Made by a program: the position numbers and the translations under genes
Shown here: positions 7,623 through 13,775 of the stretch, piece by piece
How the letters are laid out: each line of letters opens with the position of its first letter
How positions within the stretch are numbered: the first letter of the stretch is position 1
Notes under the pieces: generated by a model
Seen by the model: the letters and a program-made list of their open reading frames with translations, nothing else
Databases searched by the model: none
Told to the model about the DNA's origin: nothing
Assembly: GCA_944326725.1 (NCBI GenBank)
Contig: CALVFA010000056.1
Coordinates: 1 to 33,575 of the forward strand
From: an uncultured Elusimicrobiales bacterium
GTDB lineage: Bacteria > Elusimicrobiota > Elusimicrobia > Elusimicrobiales > Elusimicrobiaceae
Length of the DNA: 33,575 nucleotides
Reading direction: 5' to 3'

Positions 7623-8753
7623 TTAACCCTGCGGGCGTTTGAGGCCCATTTCCGCCATGACCATTTGCAAGTCGGCCCAGGCGTCTTTTTTCCACGCCGG
7701 GTTGCGCAGCAGGGCGGCGGGGTGATAGGTGGCTAGAATTTTAACCAGTGTTTTCAGCTCCACCGTGTCTAAATGCAGTAAATGGAATTTGCCGCGCAGC
7801 GCCCCTAAGGATTTGGTGTCGCTGATGAGCGCCTTGGCCGCCACGCCGCCCAGCGCCACCACGTATTTGGGGCTGATGGCGGCTATCTGGCGTTCTATAT
7901 ATTTGCGGCAGACGGCAATTTCGCCAGCATTGGGGGCGCGGTCGTTGCCGCGGGCTTCGGGGTCGGCAGGGTTGACCATCGGGTGGCATTTGGCTATATT
8001 GCCGATAAATACTTGCTCGCGTTTGAGGCCCATGGCGGCTATCATTTTATCTAAAAGCTGTCCGGCCCGGCCGATAAACGGGCGGCCCTGGTGGTCTTCG
8101 TCAAAGCCGGGGCCCTCACCGATAAACATCAGCTCGGCGGCGGGGTTGCCCTCACCGGGGACGGCGTTCAAGCGCGTCTGCCCCAGCGGGCAGCGGCGGC
8201 AGGTTTTGATTTCTTCAGCGATTTGGTCCAATACGGCTTGTTTTTCCTGCGGGGTCACGGGGTCCTCCTGCGTGGGGGAATGGGCCGCCGGGGCGGCCTG
8301 GAAAAAGGGTTCTTCTGTTTGTTGGCTTTGTGCAGAGGCGGCAAATACAGGCTGGGCGCCGGCTGCGGCAGAGGCCGTTGTTTGCGGGGCGGATTTTTCC
8401 AGCGGTGCATTTGATTTTGACACCGCTTGCTCTGCATGGGCAGCGGCCTGTTTGGCCTGGCGCACAAATTCAATGGTTAAATGATCTTGCGGAGGCTGCG
8501 CTTGCGCCGCAGCAGAAGGCGCCGAATGCAACGCGGCGGACGCGGCCTGCGGGGCCGTATCTTCAGCGGCGGAGTATGCGGGGGTTTCTTTGGCGGAGCG
8601 GGGGGAAGCAGACAGTGCGGCGGGTTCTTTTTCTTCCGCTTCAGATACGTGCGCGGCGGCCTGGGTGCAGGCCGCCGGCGTCAAATCATCTTCCTCCCGG
8701 CTGGACAGAAATGCTTTAAATTCCGCCGCCAGTGCGCGCAGCTCTTCGTTCAT
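7623..8753 (-). CDS. udg: Family 4 (Fe-S) uracil-DNA glycosylase with Ala-rich N-terminal extension
   Basis: A 376-residue protein. The catalytic domain (about 170-370) is a family 4 UDG (TmUDGA type), which removes uracil from deaminated DNA. Four cysteines fit the 4Fe-4S cluster: Cys185 and Cys188 (CRRCPLG), Cys256 (AKCHP) and Cys282. Motif A is GEGPGFDED (212-220) and motif B is the HPAALLRNP loop (344-352). Residues 25-165 form a low-complexity Ala/Gln/Pro/Ser-rich region absent from ordinary family members of about 200 residues; it is probably a disordered tether. The gene lies 2 nt after rpoZ and 3 nt before priA, within the gmk operon. Confidence 0.9.
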   Translation of the reverse strand: MNEELRALAAEFKAFLSSREEDDLTPAACTQAAAHVSEAEEKEPAALSASPRSAKETPAYSAAEDTAPQAASAALHSAPSAAAQAQPPQDHLTIEFVRQAKQAAAHAEQAVSKSNAPLEKSAPQTTASAAAGAQPVFAASAQSQQTEEPFFQAAPAAHSPTQEDPVTPQEKQAVLDQIAEEIKTCRRCPLGQTRLNAVPGEGNPAAELMFIGEGPGFDEDHQGRPFIGRAGQLLDKMIAAMGLKREQVFIGNIAKCHPMVNPADPEARGNDRAPNAGEIAVCRKYIERQIAAISPKYVVALGGVAAKALISDTKSLGALRGKFHLLHLDTVELKTLVKILATYHPAALLRNPAWKKDAWADLQMVMAEMGLKRPQG

Positions 8754-8755
8754 GA

Positions 8756-9055
8756 TTAAAGTCTCATGGGTTCTTTGGCTTTGCGTTCGGCTTCTTTGCG
8801 GGCTTCTTCCTGGGCTTTGAGTTCCGCTTCCAGGTTTTGGCGGCTGATTTCCAGCACAGCGTCTTTGCTCATGCGGCCCGAAAGAATATCGTCCAGCGCC
8901 ACTTTAATTACAGCGGCATTGGGCTGATTTTTATATTCGGATTTCTTTTTGAGTTCTTTGGCCCAGATGGACGCCAGCACCACTACATCATAGCGGTCCC
9001 CGTCAAAGTTCATCAGCTCAGACTCAAAAGTCTTGTCAGTCTTGGTATTCGGCAT
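8756..9055 (-). CDS. rpoZ: RNA polymerase omega subunit
   Basis: A 99-residue small subunit that helps fold and retain beta-prime in RNA polymerase. The family core is recognisable as RYDVVVLASIWAKELKKK, followed by KVALDDILSGRMS. The C-terminus is a charged Glu/Lys/Ala helix (about 72-95). Placement immediately downstream of gmk (10-nt gap) is the usual gmk-rpoZ pairing and supports the call despite the short sequence. Confidence 0.87.
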   Translation of the reverse strand: MPNTKTDKTFESELMNFDGDRYDVVVLASIWAKELKKKSEYKNQPNAAVIKVALDDILSGRMSKDAVLEISRQNLEAELKAQEEARKEAERKAKEPMRL

Positions 9056-9065
9056 GGTTGGCTCC

Positions 9066-9665
9066 CTAAATAACTTTAGATAGTTTTAAATCTTTCAGCT
9101 GCCGCTGGGTCTTTAACTGTTCGGCACGGACCACGGCGGCGGTGTCTGCTACGGCCTTTTTTAAATCGTCATTAAGCACCACATAATGGTACTTGGAAAT
9201 TTCTTTGAGTTCTTTTTTTGCCGTTTTTAAACGCAGGGCCACGTCTTGCGTATGGTCTTTGCGTGCGGCAATGCGCTCTTTAAGCACTTTTAAACTGGGC
9301 GGTACGATGAAAATTTTGACGGCTTGCGGATATTTGCCCGAAACCGTGCGCGCGCCCTGCACGTCTATTACCAGTACGGGGCAAAGCCCTTTTTTCATCA
9401 TGCCGTCCACCGATTTTTTAGGTATGCCGTAATAATGGGCGTGTACCCGGGCCCACTCCAGCATTTGGCCTTTTTTAACGGCGCCAAGAAACTGTTTTTC
9501 CGTCCAAAAGTGATAATCTTTTCCGTCTTTTTCTCCGTCACGCGGTGCACGCGTGGTGGCGGTAACTACGCGGCAAAGCGTTTTATTGCGCTTAAGCAAA
9601 TGCTGCACCACGGTGGTTTTGCCGCCGCCAGAGGGAGAAGATACAATAATAGGAAAAGGCTTCAT
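9066..9665 (-). CDS. gmk: Guanylate kinase
   Basis: A 199-residue kinase that phosphorylates GMP to GDP with ATP in the cytoplasm. The P-loop is SPSGGGKTT (10-18). The GMP-binding segment includes TATTRAPRDGEKDGKDYHFW, and the lid region has RIAARKDHTQDVALRLKTAKKE. The length is typical. It heads the gmk-rpoZ-udg-priA cluster. A -10 box lies 6 nt before the ATG and there is no Shine-Dalgarno, so the message may be leaderless. Confidence 0.96.
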   Translation of the reverse strand: MKPFPIIVSSPSGGGKTTVVQHLLKRNKTLCRVVTATTRAPRDGEKDGKDYHFWTEKQFLGAVKKGQMLEWARVHAHYYGIPKKSVDGMMKKGLCPVLVIDVQGARTVSGKYPQAVKIFIVPPSLKVLKERIAARKDHTQDVALRLKTAKKELKEISKYHYVVLNDDLKKAVADTAAVVRAEQLKTQRQLKDLKLSKVI

Positions 9666-9671
9666 CTATCT

Positions 9672-9701
9672 ATTTTAGTAAAATAAAGGGCTTTTGGTAA
9701 A
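9672..9701 (-). promoter_or_regulatory. Promoter of the gmk operon, leaderless configuration
   Basis: On the minus strand TTTACC (9696-9701) and TAAAAT (9672-9677) are separated by 18 bp. The -10 box ends 6 nt before the gmk ATG, so the transcript would begin at the start codon. Confidence 0.5.
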
Positions 9702-9765
9702 TACCCCGCCGCCGGAGAAGCCGCCTTTGTTTTAGGTGTGTCATAAGAAGCGGGCTGGAGAAAAC

Positions 9766-10362
9766 TTAGGGAGTATCCTTGGGCATTTGGGAGAGGATAT
9801 ATCGCTCTATAAGCGGGTGGCGGTATTTGCGGGCCACTTCTGAAGGGGTCAGCCCTTCTGAGTCACGCAGATGGGGGTTGGCACCGTACCTGAGCAAAAC
9901 TTTAATGACCCGCGTTTGGCTTTGGCACGCCGCGGCAGCGTGCAGGGCAGAACCGCCAAAATTATCCAGCGCGTCCACTTCCGCTCCGTTTTCAAGTAAG
10001 AACAAACACATGGCCGGCTGGTTACATTCCGCGGCAATATGCAGCGGGGTTTGCCCGTCATCGGTTTCATGGGCTACGGTGTAGTCTTGGTCCAGCAGTT
10101 TGTCTACTTTATAAAAATCATTGTAGAACACGGCTTGGTGCAGCGGAAAACGCTGAAGCTCTTTGGTTAAAAATTTGACAATTTCCGGGTTAACATCTTT
10201 GTGCAGGCGCCAGCGCCATACCATGCCCATCAGCACCGGGCGGGTAAAATAAAAAACCACCGCCAACGCCAAACAACCCAATAGCCCCGTAAAAGTAGGA
10301 TTGAGCCAAAATAAACAGAAAAGAATGATAAAAAAGACAATCCACGTCATATGTGTCACCAT
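9766..10362 (-). CDS. Membrane-anchored ankyrin-repeat protein (copy 1)
   Basis: A 198-residue protein of unknown function. Two closely spaced hydrophobic segments (about 6-20 and 24-48) are followed by a cytoplasmic stretch with roughly four ankyrin repeats, starting near residues 72, 103, 136 and 169. The clearest are DGQTPLHIAAECNQ and GGSALHAAAACQS. Such repeats bind proteins. A second gene of the same design lies at 12638-13213. The start is ambiguous among ATG 10362, GTG 10359 and ATG 10350; I chose the longest. It has its own promoter and sits just downstream of the metalloprotease terminator. Confidence 0.8.
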   Translation of the reverse strand: MVTHMTWIVFFIILFCLFWLNPTFTGLLGCLALAVVFYFTRPVLMGMVWRWRLHKDVNPEIVKFLTKELQRFPLHQAVFYNDFYKVDKLLDQDYTVAHETDDGQTPLHIAAECNQPAMCLFLLENGAEVDALDNFGGSALHAAAACQSQTRVIKVLLRYGANPHLRDSEGLTPSEVARKYRHPLIERYILSQMPKDTP

Positions 10363-10377
10363 TTTCTCTATCTTACT

Positions 10378-10406
10378 AGTTTAATTCTTTGACGAAGATG
10401 TGTCAA
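10378..10406 (-). promoter_or_regulatory. Sigma70-type promoter of the ankyrin gene
   Basis: On the minus strand a perfect TTGACA (10401-10406) is followed after 17 bp by TAAACT (10378-10383). The predicted start is about 10 nt upstream of the ATG at 10362. Confidence 0.7.
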
Positions 10407-10425
10407 TCAAACTAAGCCTTGCCAT

Positions 10426-10453
10426 TAAAAAGCCCCATGTGAAATGGGGCTTT
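10426..10453 (-). terminator. Intrinsic terminator of the metalloprotease gene
   Basis: A 10-bp stem AAAGCCCCAT / ATGGGGCTTT with a 5-nt loop, immediately after the gene end at 10457. Read on the minus strand it runs into TTTTTA. Confidence 0.85.
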
Positions 10454-10456
10454 AGG

Positions 10457-11881
10457 TTAATCTTGTTGAACGAGGGTGTCAATTGTTGGTGCTATAAACT
10501 TGGGGTCTAAAGATTTAATAAATCCATATAATTTGCTTTTGTATTTCAAATCTCCTTTACATCCTTGGTGAATGAATATACACCCAAGCCGTATGTTACC
10601 ATTCTCATCTCTATCGCACAAACGAACGGCATGATAGGAAAGATGTCCTGATACCAAAGGCTTATGGCAGACGGGACATTCATTAGGAACTTTGGGCCTT
10701 GATTTGTATTCGGCCAGCTTTGCTTGATAGGCTTTTTCTTTTTGCTGACTAGCAATGGCTACTGCCAAAGAATCTTGCACTCGTTTTTGTTGTTCTTGCA
10801 TTCTTTGCTGTTCTTTGGCTTGGGCAGCCAAGCTTTCGCTGTGTTCTGCCCGTTGACGCGCCGCCTGCAATTTCTGCACAACGGGGAAAAAACCTCGTCT
10901 GCCCTGGGAAATAAATTTGATAAAGTCCGTCTTGTCTTGCTCTGATAAAGCCACCGGCAAAGAAGCTACATACGCCACGTTTTTGTCTTTGCAGAAGCTC
11001 AGCCAGCCTTGGCTGCGGCGGTTAGACATTTTGCTGGGAAAGTAAAAATCCAGCAAGTTAACCAGGCCGTCCATATCGTCGCAAGTTAGCAATTCGTTGG
11101 AATAGGGATGAAATAACATGACCTCTTCTTGAGACGAACGCCGAGAGCCTTCTTCCCCCAAACGTTCATAGGTTTTAATGACAATTCGTCTTTCCATGTT
11201 ACCGCTGCAGTTCTCATTCATACAAGAAGGAATGCTGCTAAGCTTTTGTATGTTTGCCATACTATACAGACTGCTGTTGTAGTCCGCTCCTTCTTTTTGT
11301 GAATACATGTCGCCCAGGCCTAATGTGTGGCCGGCTTCATGCAGAATAATTCTCTTTAAGCGTTCCGGAATTTTGTATTCTTTTTGAAAAAGAGTCATAG
11401 CCGCGAAATTATTGTGCACACGGATATACGCTTGATGTCCCCCCACAGGGGCAAGATCCAAACGGATATATAAATCTTGCTTAGAATCGTCATAGCAGGG
11501 GGTGGCGTCGGGATTAATAAAGTTAAAAGAAAGCGGCTGGCTGGGAAGCAACGCCAAGACGTCTGCAAATTCTTTTTGACGGCCGGAGTTGATGATGGTA
11601 CTGCGCAGCGTATCAAACCATGTTTGATAGGCTGACGCAATGAAAGGCTTGGTTTGATTGTAATGTTCTAAGGCTAAAGTTCGGTCTGCAGGGGAATTAT
11701 ACATAGATTTGTCATTTTCATCAAGGACGTCCATGCATACTCGGAGATTTTGCCCTTGCTGGTTAATAATTTTAGGCAGCAAAATACCAGCGGCCTTTTC
11801 CTGTGCGTCTGTAAGAAAAACCCAAGCCGATGCCGGCATAGACAGCAGCAATAACATACAGAAAGAGAAAGTTTTCTTCAT
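10457..11881 (-). CDS. Secreted HExxH zinc metalloprotease with Cys-rich C-terminal module
   Basis: A 474-residue predicted exported protease. A clear signal peptide is present (KK, hydrophobic core, cleavage after about Ala19). The zincin motif is HEAGHTLGLGD (181-191), with His181 and His185 as zinc ligands, Glu182 catalytic and probably Asp191 as third ligand; Met208 in LYSMAN fits a Met-turn. Asp as third ligand recalls snapalysin (M7) rather than standard matrixins, so this is an unassigned metzincin-like enzyme. Residues about 337-395 are a Gln/Glu/Ala-rich coiled coil. The tail has CPVC (402-405) with Cys422, Cys434 and Cys441, resembling a zinc ribbon, which is unusual outside the cytoplasm. 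AAGGA precedes the start. It has its own promoter and terminator. Confidence 0.8.
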   Translation of the reverse strand: MKKTFSFCMLLLLSMPASAWVFLTDAQEKAAGILLPKIINQQGQNLRVCMDVLDENDKSMYNSPADRTLALEHYNQTKPFIASAYQTWFDTLRSTIINSGRQKEFADVLALLPSQPLSFNFINPDATPCYDDSKQDLYIRLDLAPVGGHQAYIRVHNNFAAMTLFQKEYKIPERLKRIILHEAGHTLGLGDMYSQKEGADYNSSLYSMANIQKLSSIPSCMNENCSGNMERRIVIKTYERLGEEGSRRSSQEEVMLFHPYSNELLTCDDMDGLVNLLDFYFPSKMSNRRSQGWLSFCKDKNVAYVASLPVALSEQDKTDFIKFISQGRRGFFPVVQKLQAARQRAEHSESLAAQAKEQQRMQEQQKRVQDSLAVAIASQQKEKAYQAKLAEYKSRPKVPNECPVCHKPLVSGHLSYHAVRLCDRDENGNIRLGCIFIHQGCKGDLKYKSKLYGFIKSLDPKFIAPTIDTLVQQD

Positions 11882-11972
11882 AATATTTCCTTTTATAAAG
11901 GTACAAAAACAAAAGTTAAAAATACTGAAAGAAACTCTTTCATATTTTTACCTTTCACACATGCCTAAGCAT

Positions 11973-12001
11973 ATTATAATAATCCAAGTTTAGCCTTTCA
12001 A
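11973..12001 (-). promoter_or_regulatory. Sigma70-type promoter of the metalloprotease gene
   Basis: On the minus strand TTGAAA (11996-12001) and a perfect TATAAT (11973-11978) are 17 bp apart. The leader is about 85 nt and contains the small inverted repeat TGAAAG / CTTTCA (11926-11942). Confidence 0.78.
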
Positions 12002-12030
12002 GGGGCAATTTGGGATAAATAAGCCCGAAA

Positions 12031-12567
12031 CTACATCAGAGAAAGATTCTGTTGAAGAATCATTTCCTTAGAGGCAAATTGCTCAATGGCTTGGACCATG
12101 GTCATTTTTTTGCTTTTCAGGTGCAAAGGCCAAGAAAAGCACCATTGGTCTATTCGTTGGCGGAAAAACCAGAAAATCCGTCTTTGTCCGTAGCAGCCTT
12201 TTTTCAGAACGATGCGTATGTCCAACACATCTTGCCTTTTCACGCGCACGAGCTTTATGTCTATTTTTTCTATGTTTTCCCAGGCGATAGGCTCTACAAA
12301 AGCCAATAAAAAGTCCGACCCAATGGCATGTTGGTTTATGTTAATGTGGGAAAATATGGCCAAAAGAAAGGTGACGCCAAACAGAAAAAGAAGGAGCTTA
12401 AAAAGAAACGGCGGAATAAAAAAATCGGCCTGTACTTTAGAGGCAACAAAAGTCAACATTTCACCAGATCCCAGCAAATAAAAACACCCTATCCCTAACA
12501 TAAATGAGATAAGTTTGGCGAAAAAAGAAGAACTGAAAGAGACTTGATTAAGCTTTTCTTTAGTCAT
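12031..12567 (-). CDS. Two-TM membrane protein with beta-rich cytoplasmic domain (copy A)
   Basis: A 178-residue protein I cannot assign to a named family. Two hydrophobic segments (about 19-42 and 54-72) are followed by about 100 residues with alternating hydrophobic strands, including PIAWENIEKIDIKLVRVKRQ, and a C-terminal helix. The layout resembles the small bacterial PH-like (STM3941/YdbT-type) membrane proteins and the neighbour at 13213-13719, with which it shares the pattern of second TM, strand, P-x-W-x-x-I, R-x-x-x-L. AAAGGAT lies just before the ATG. Function unknown. Confidence 0.72.
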   Translation of the reverse strand: MTKEKLNQVSFSSSFFAKLISFMLGIGCFYLLGSGEMLTFVASKVQADFFIPPFLFKLLLFLFGVTFLLAIFSHININQHAIGSDFLLAFVEPIAWENIEKIDIKLVRVKRQDVLDIRIVLKKGCYGQRRIFWFFRQRIDQWCFSWPLHLKSKKMTMVQAIEQFASKEMILQQNLSLM

Positions 12568-12637
12568 TTTATATCCTTTGTTAAATTAAATGCGCTGCCT
12601 CTAGAGAGCATACCGCTAAAGAGCATTTTGCGTTCTT

Positions 12638-13213
12638 TTAATACACATTGTCTATGTGATAAGACTGCAAAAATTGTAAGGTTTCCTGCTGGTTAAAGCG
12701 GGCGGCATAATCTGCGGGCGTTTGGCCGTGTATATCTTTGGATTGCAAATCAGCCCCCAGTTTTAGCAGTCGGGCACAGAATTTTTTACGCCCCAAGGCC
12801 GCGGCAATATGAAGGGGGGTGATACCGTCGTGCACGGGGGCATTGACAGCTTGAGCGCAGGCGTCTTGCGGCAGAAAGCGCAGGCCGTCAAGCTGGTCTT
12901 CGCGCTGCTGCACCACGGCCTTAGCTACAGGCGCTTTATAAATGAAATTTAACAGCTCCGGCGGGAAAACTTTGGCTGCTTGCTTATGCGTGATTTTATT
13001 GTTAAAGACAAGCGCCACTTTAAACAAAACAAACAGAACGACACAAATAACCACAAGCAATGCTATTTTAAAACCCATAGCAGACATTGGGGCATTTTTA
13101 GCGGTATTTAACCAATTAACAAAACTGCCAAAACCTAAAATACAGCCCACAAAGACAGCCCCGGCAATAATTCCCCAAAATAACAGCCAAAAAATATCTT
13201 TTGTTTTGTTCAT
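12638..13213 (-). CDS. Membrane-anchored ankyrin-repeat protein (copy 2)
   Basis: A 191-residue protein with two TM segments (about 7-28 and 47-70), a linker, and at least two C-terminal ankyrin repeats: DGITPLHIAAALGRKKFCARLLKLGAD and the following HGQTPADYAARF. It has the same architecture as the ankyrin gene at 9766-10362. Its start overlaps the stop of the upstream gene by one base (TAATG), implying translational coupling with the two-TM protein at 13213-13719. Function unknown; ankyrin repeats suggest protein binding at the inner face of the membrane. Confidence 0.8.
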   Translation of the reverse strand: MNKTKDIFWLLFWGIIAGAVFVGCILGFGSFVNWLNTAKNAPMSAMGFKIALLVVICVVLFVLFKVALVFNNKITHKQAAKVFPPELLNFIYKAPVAKAVVQQREDQLDGLRFLPQDACAQAVNAPVHDGITPLHIAAALGRKKFCARLLKLGADLQSKDIHGQTPADYAARFNQQETLQFLQSYHIDNVY

Positions 13214-13719
13214 TATTTTTTCCTCACAATAGTATATTGTTTCACGGTTTCTAAAATTTTCTGTTGATTATCTGCGTTATACTGGGTAAGTACAATCGCA
13301 AAGGACTTTTGTTTAGCGGGGAACAGATATAATATGCGTACGCGCGCTAAAGAGCCTTCTTTCATATGAAAAGTCAAAATTTCTGTACGGCGTATTTTGT
13401 GATATTCTACGCATTGAATTTCGTGCCACGGGACGGGCGAGAGGCAAATGGGGCCCTGAATACCTGCCGGCGTAATTTTCACTTTATAAGGCGCGAAAAC
13501 AACAATAAAGGCAGACAGTCCCATCACGCCAAAAAGAACCAGCAGAATAATATGCCAAATCCAGGGAGAAAGCAGACCGTTTTTCAGGCTTATCTCTCCT
13601 GCCGTTTGGGGTAGAAAATCTGTCGCAAAAGCAAACCATATACAAATAAGTCCAAACAGGAAAATAAATATCTTGTTGAAGAGAGCCGGTTTAATAATAA
13701 TTTCTTCGGGGTTATCCAT
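13213..13719 (-). CDS. Two-TM membrane protein with beta-rich cytoplasmic domain (copy B)
   Basis: A 168-residue protein with two TM segments (about 16-33 and 53-76), then a strand-rich part containing VKITPAGIQGPICLSPVPW, followed by HEIQCVEYHKIRRTEIL, then a C-terminal helix. The layout parallels the gene at 12031-12567. The fold may be PH-like, which is an inference. The start lies 7 nt downstream of the ppdK terminator stem with no Shine-Dalgarno and no separate promoter visible, so expression may depend on read-through from ppdK. The stop overlaps the start of the next ankyrin gene. Confidence 0.72.
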   Translation of the reverse strand: MDNPEEIIIKPALFNKIFIFLFGLICIWFAFATDFLPQTAGEISLKNGLLSPWIWHIILLVLFGVMGLSAFIVVFAPYKVKITPAGIQGPICLSPVPWHEIQCVEYHKIRRTEILTFHMKEGSLARVRILYLFPAKQKSFAIVLTQYNADNQQKILETVKQYTIVRKK

Positions 13720-13725
13720 AAAAAT

Positions 13726-13762
13726 CTAAAAAATCCCGCCTTGTTGTTGGCAAGGCGGGATT
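13726..13762 (-). terminator. Intrinsic terminator of ppdK
   Basis: A perfect 12-bp stem AATCCCGCCTTG / CAAGGCGGGATT (13732-13743, 13751-13762) with a 7-nt loop. On the minus strand it is followed by a T tract. It lies in the 56-bp gap between ppdK and the next minus-strand gene. Confidence 0.88.
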
Positions 13763-13775
13763 ACAGATATAGGTC

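Noticed and set aside
7729..8484. 251-codon plus-strand open frame
   Set aside because: Antisense to the uracil-DNA glycosylase gene; Ser/Pro/Ala-rich shadow translation.
9766..13719. Polymorphic toxin/immunity island
   Set aside because: No toxin domain, RHS/CDI repeats or secretion genes are present. Ankyrin repeats alone do not support that reading.
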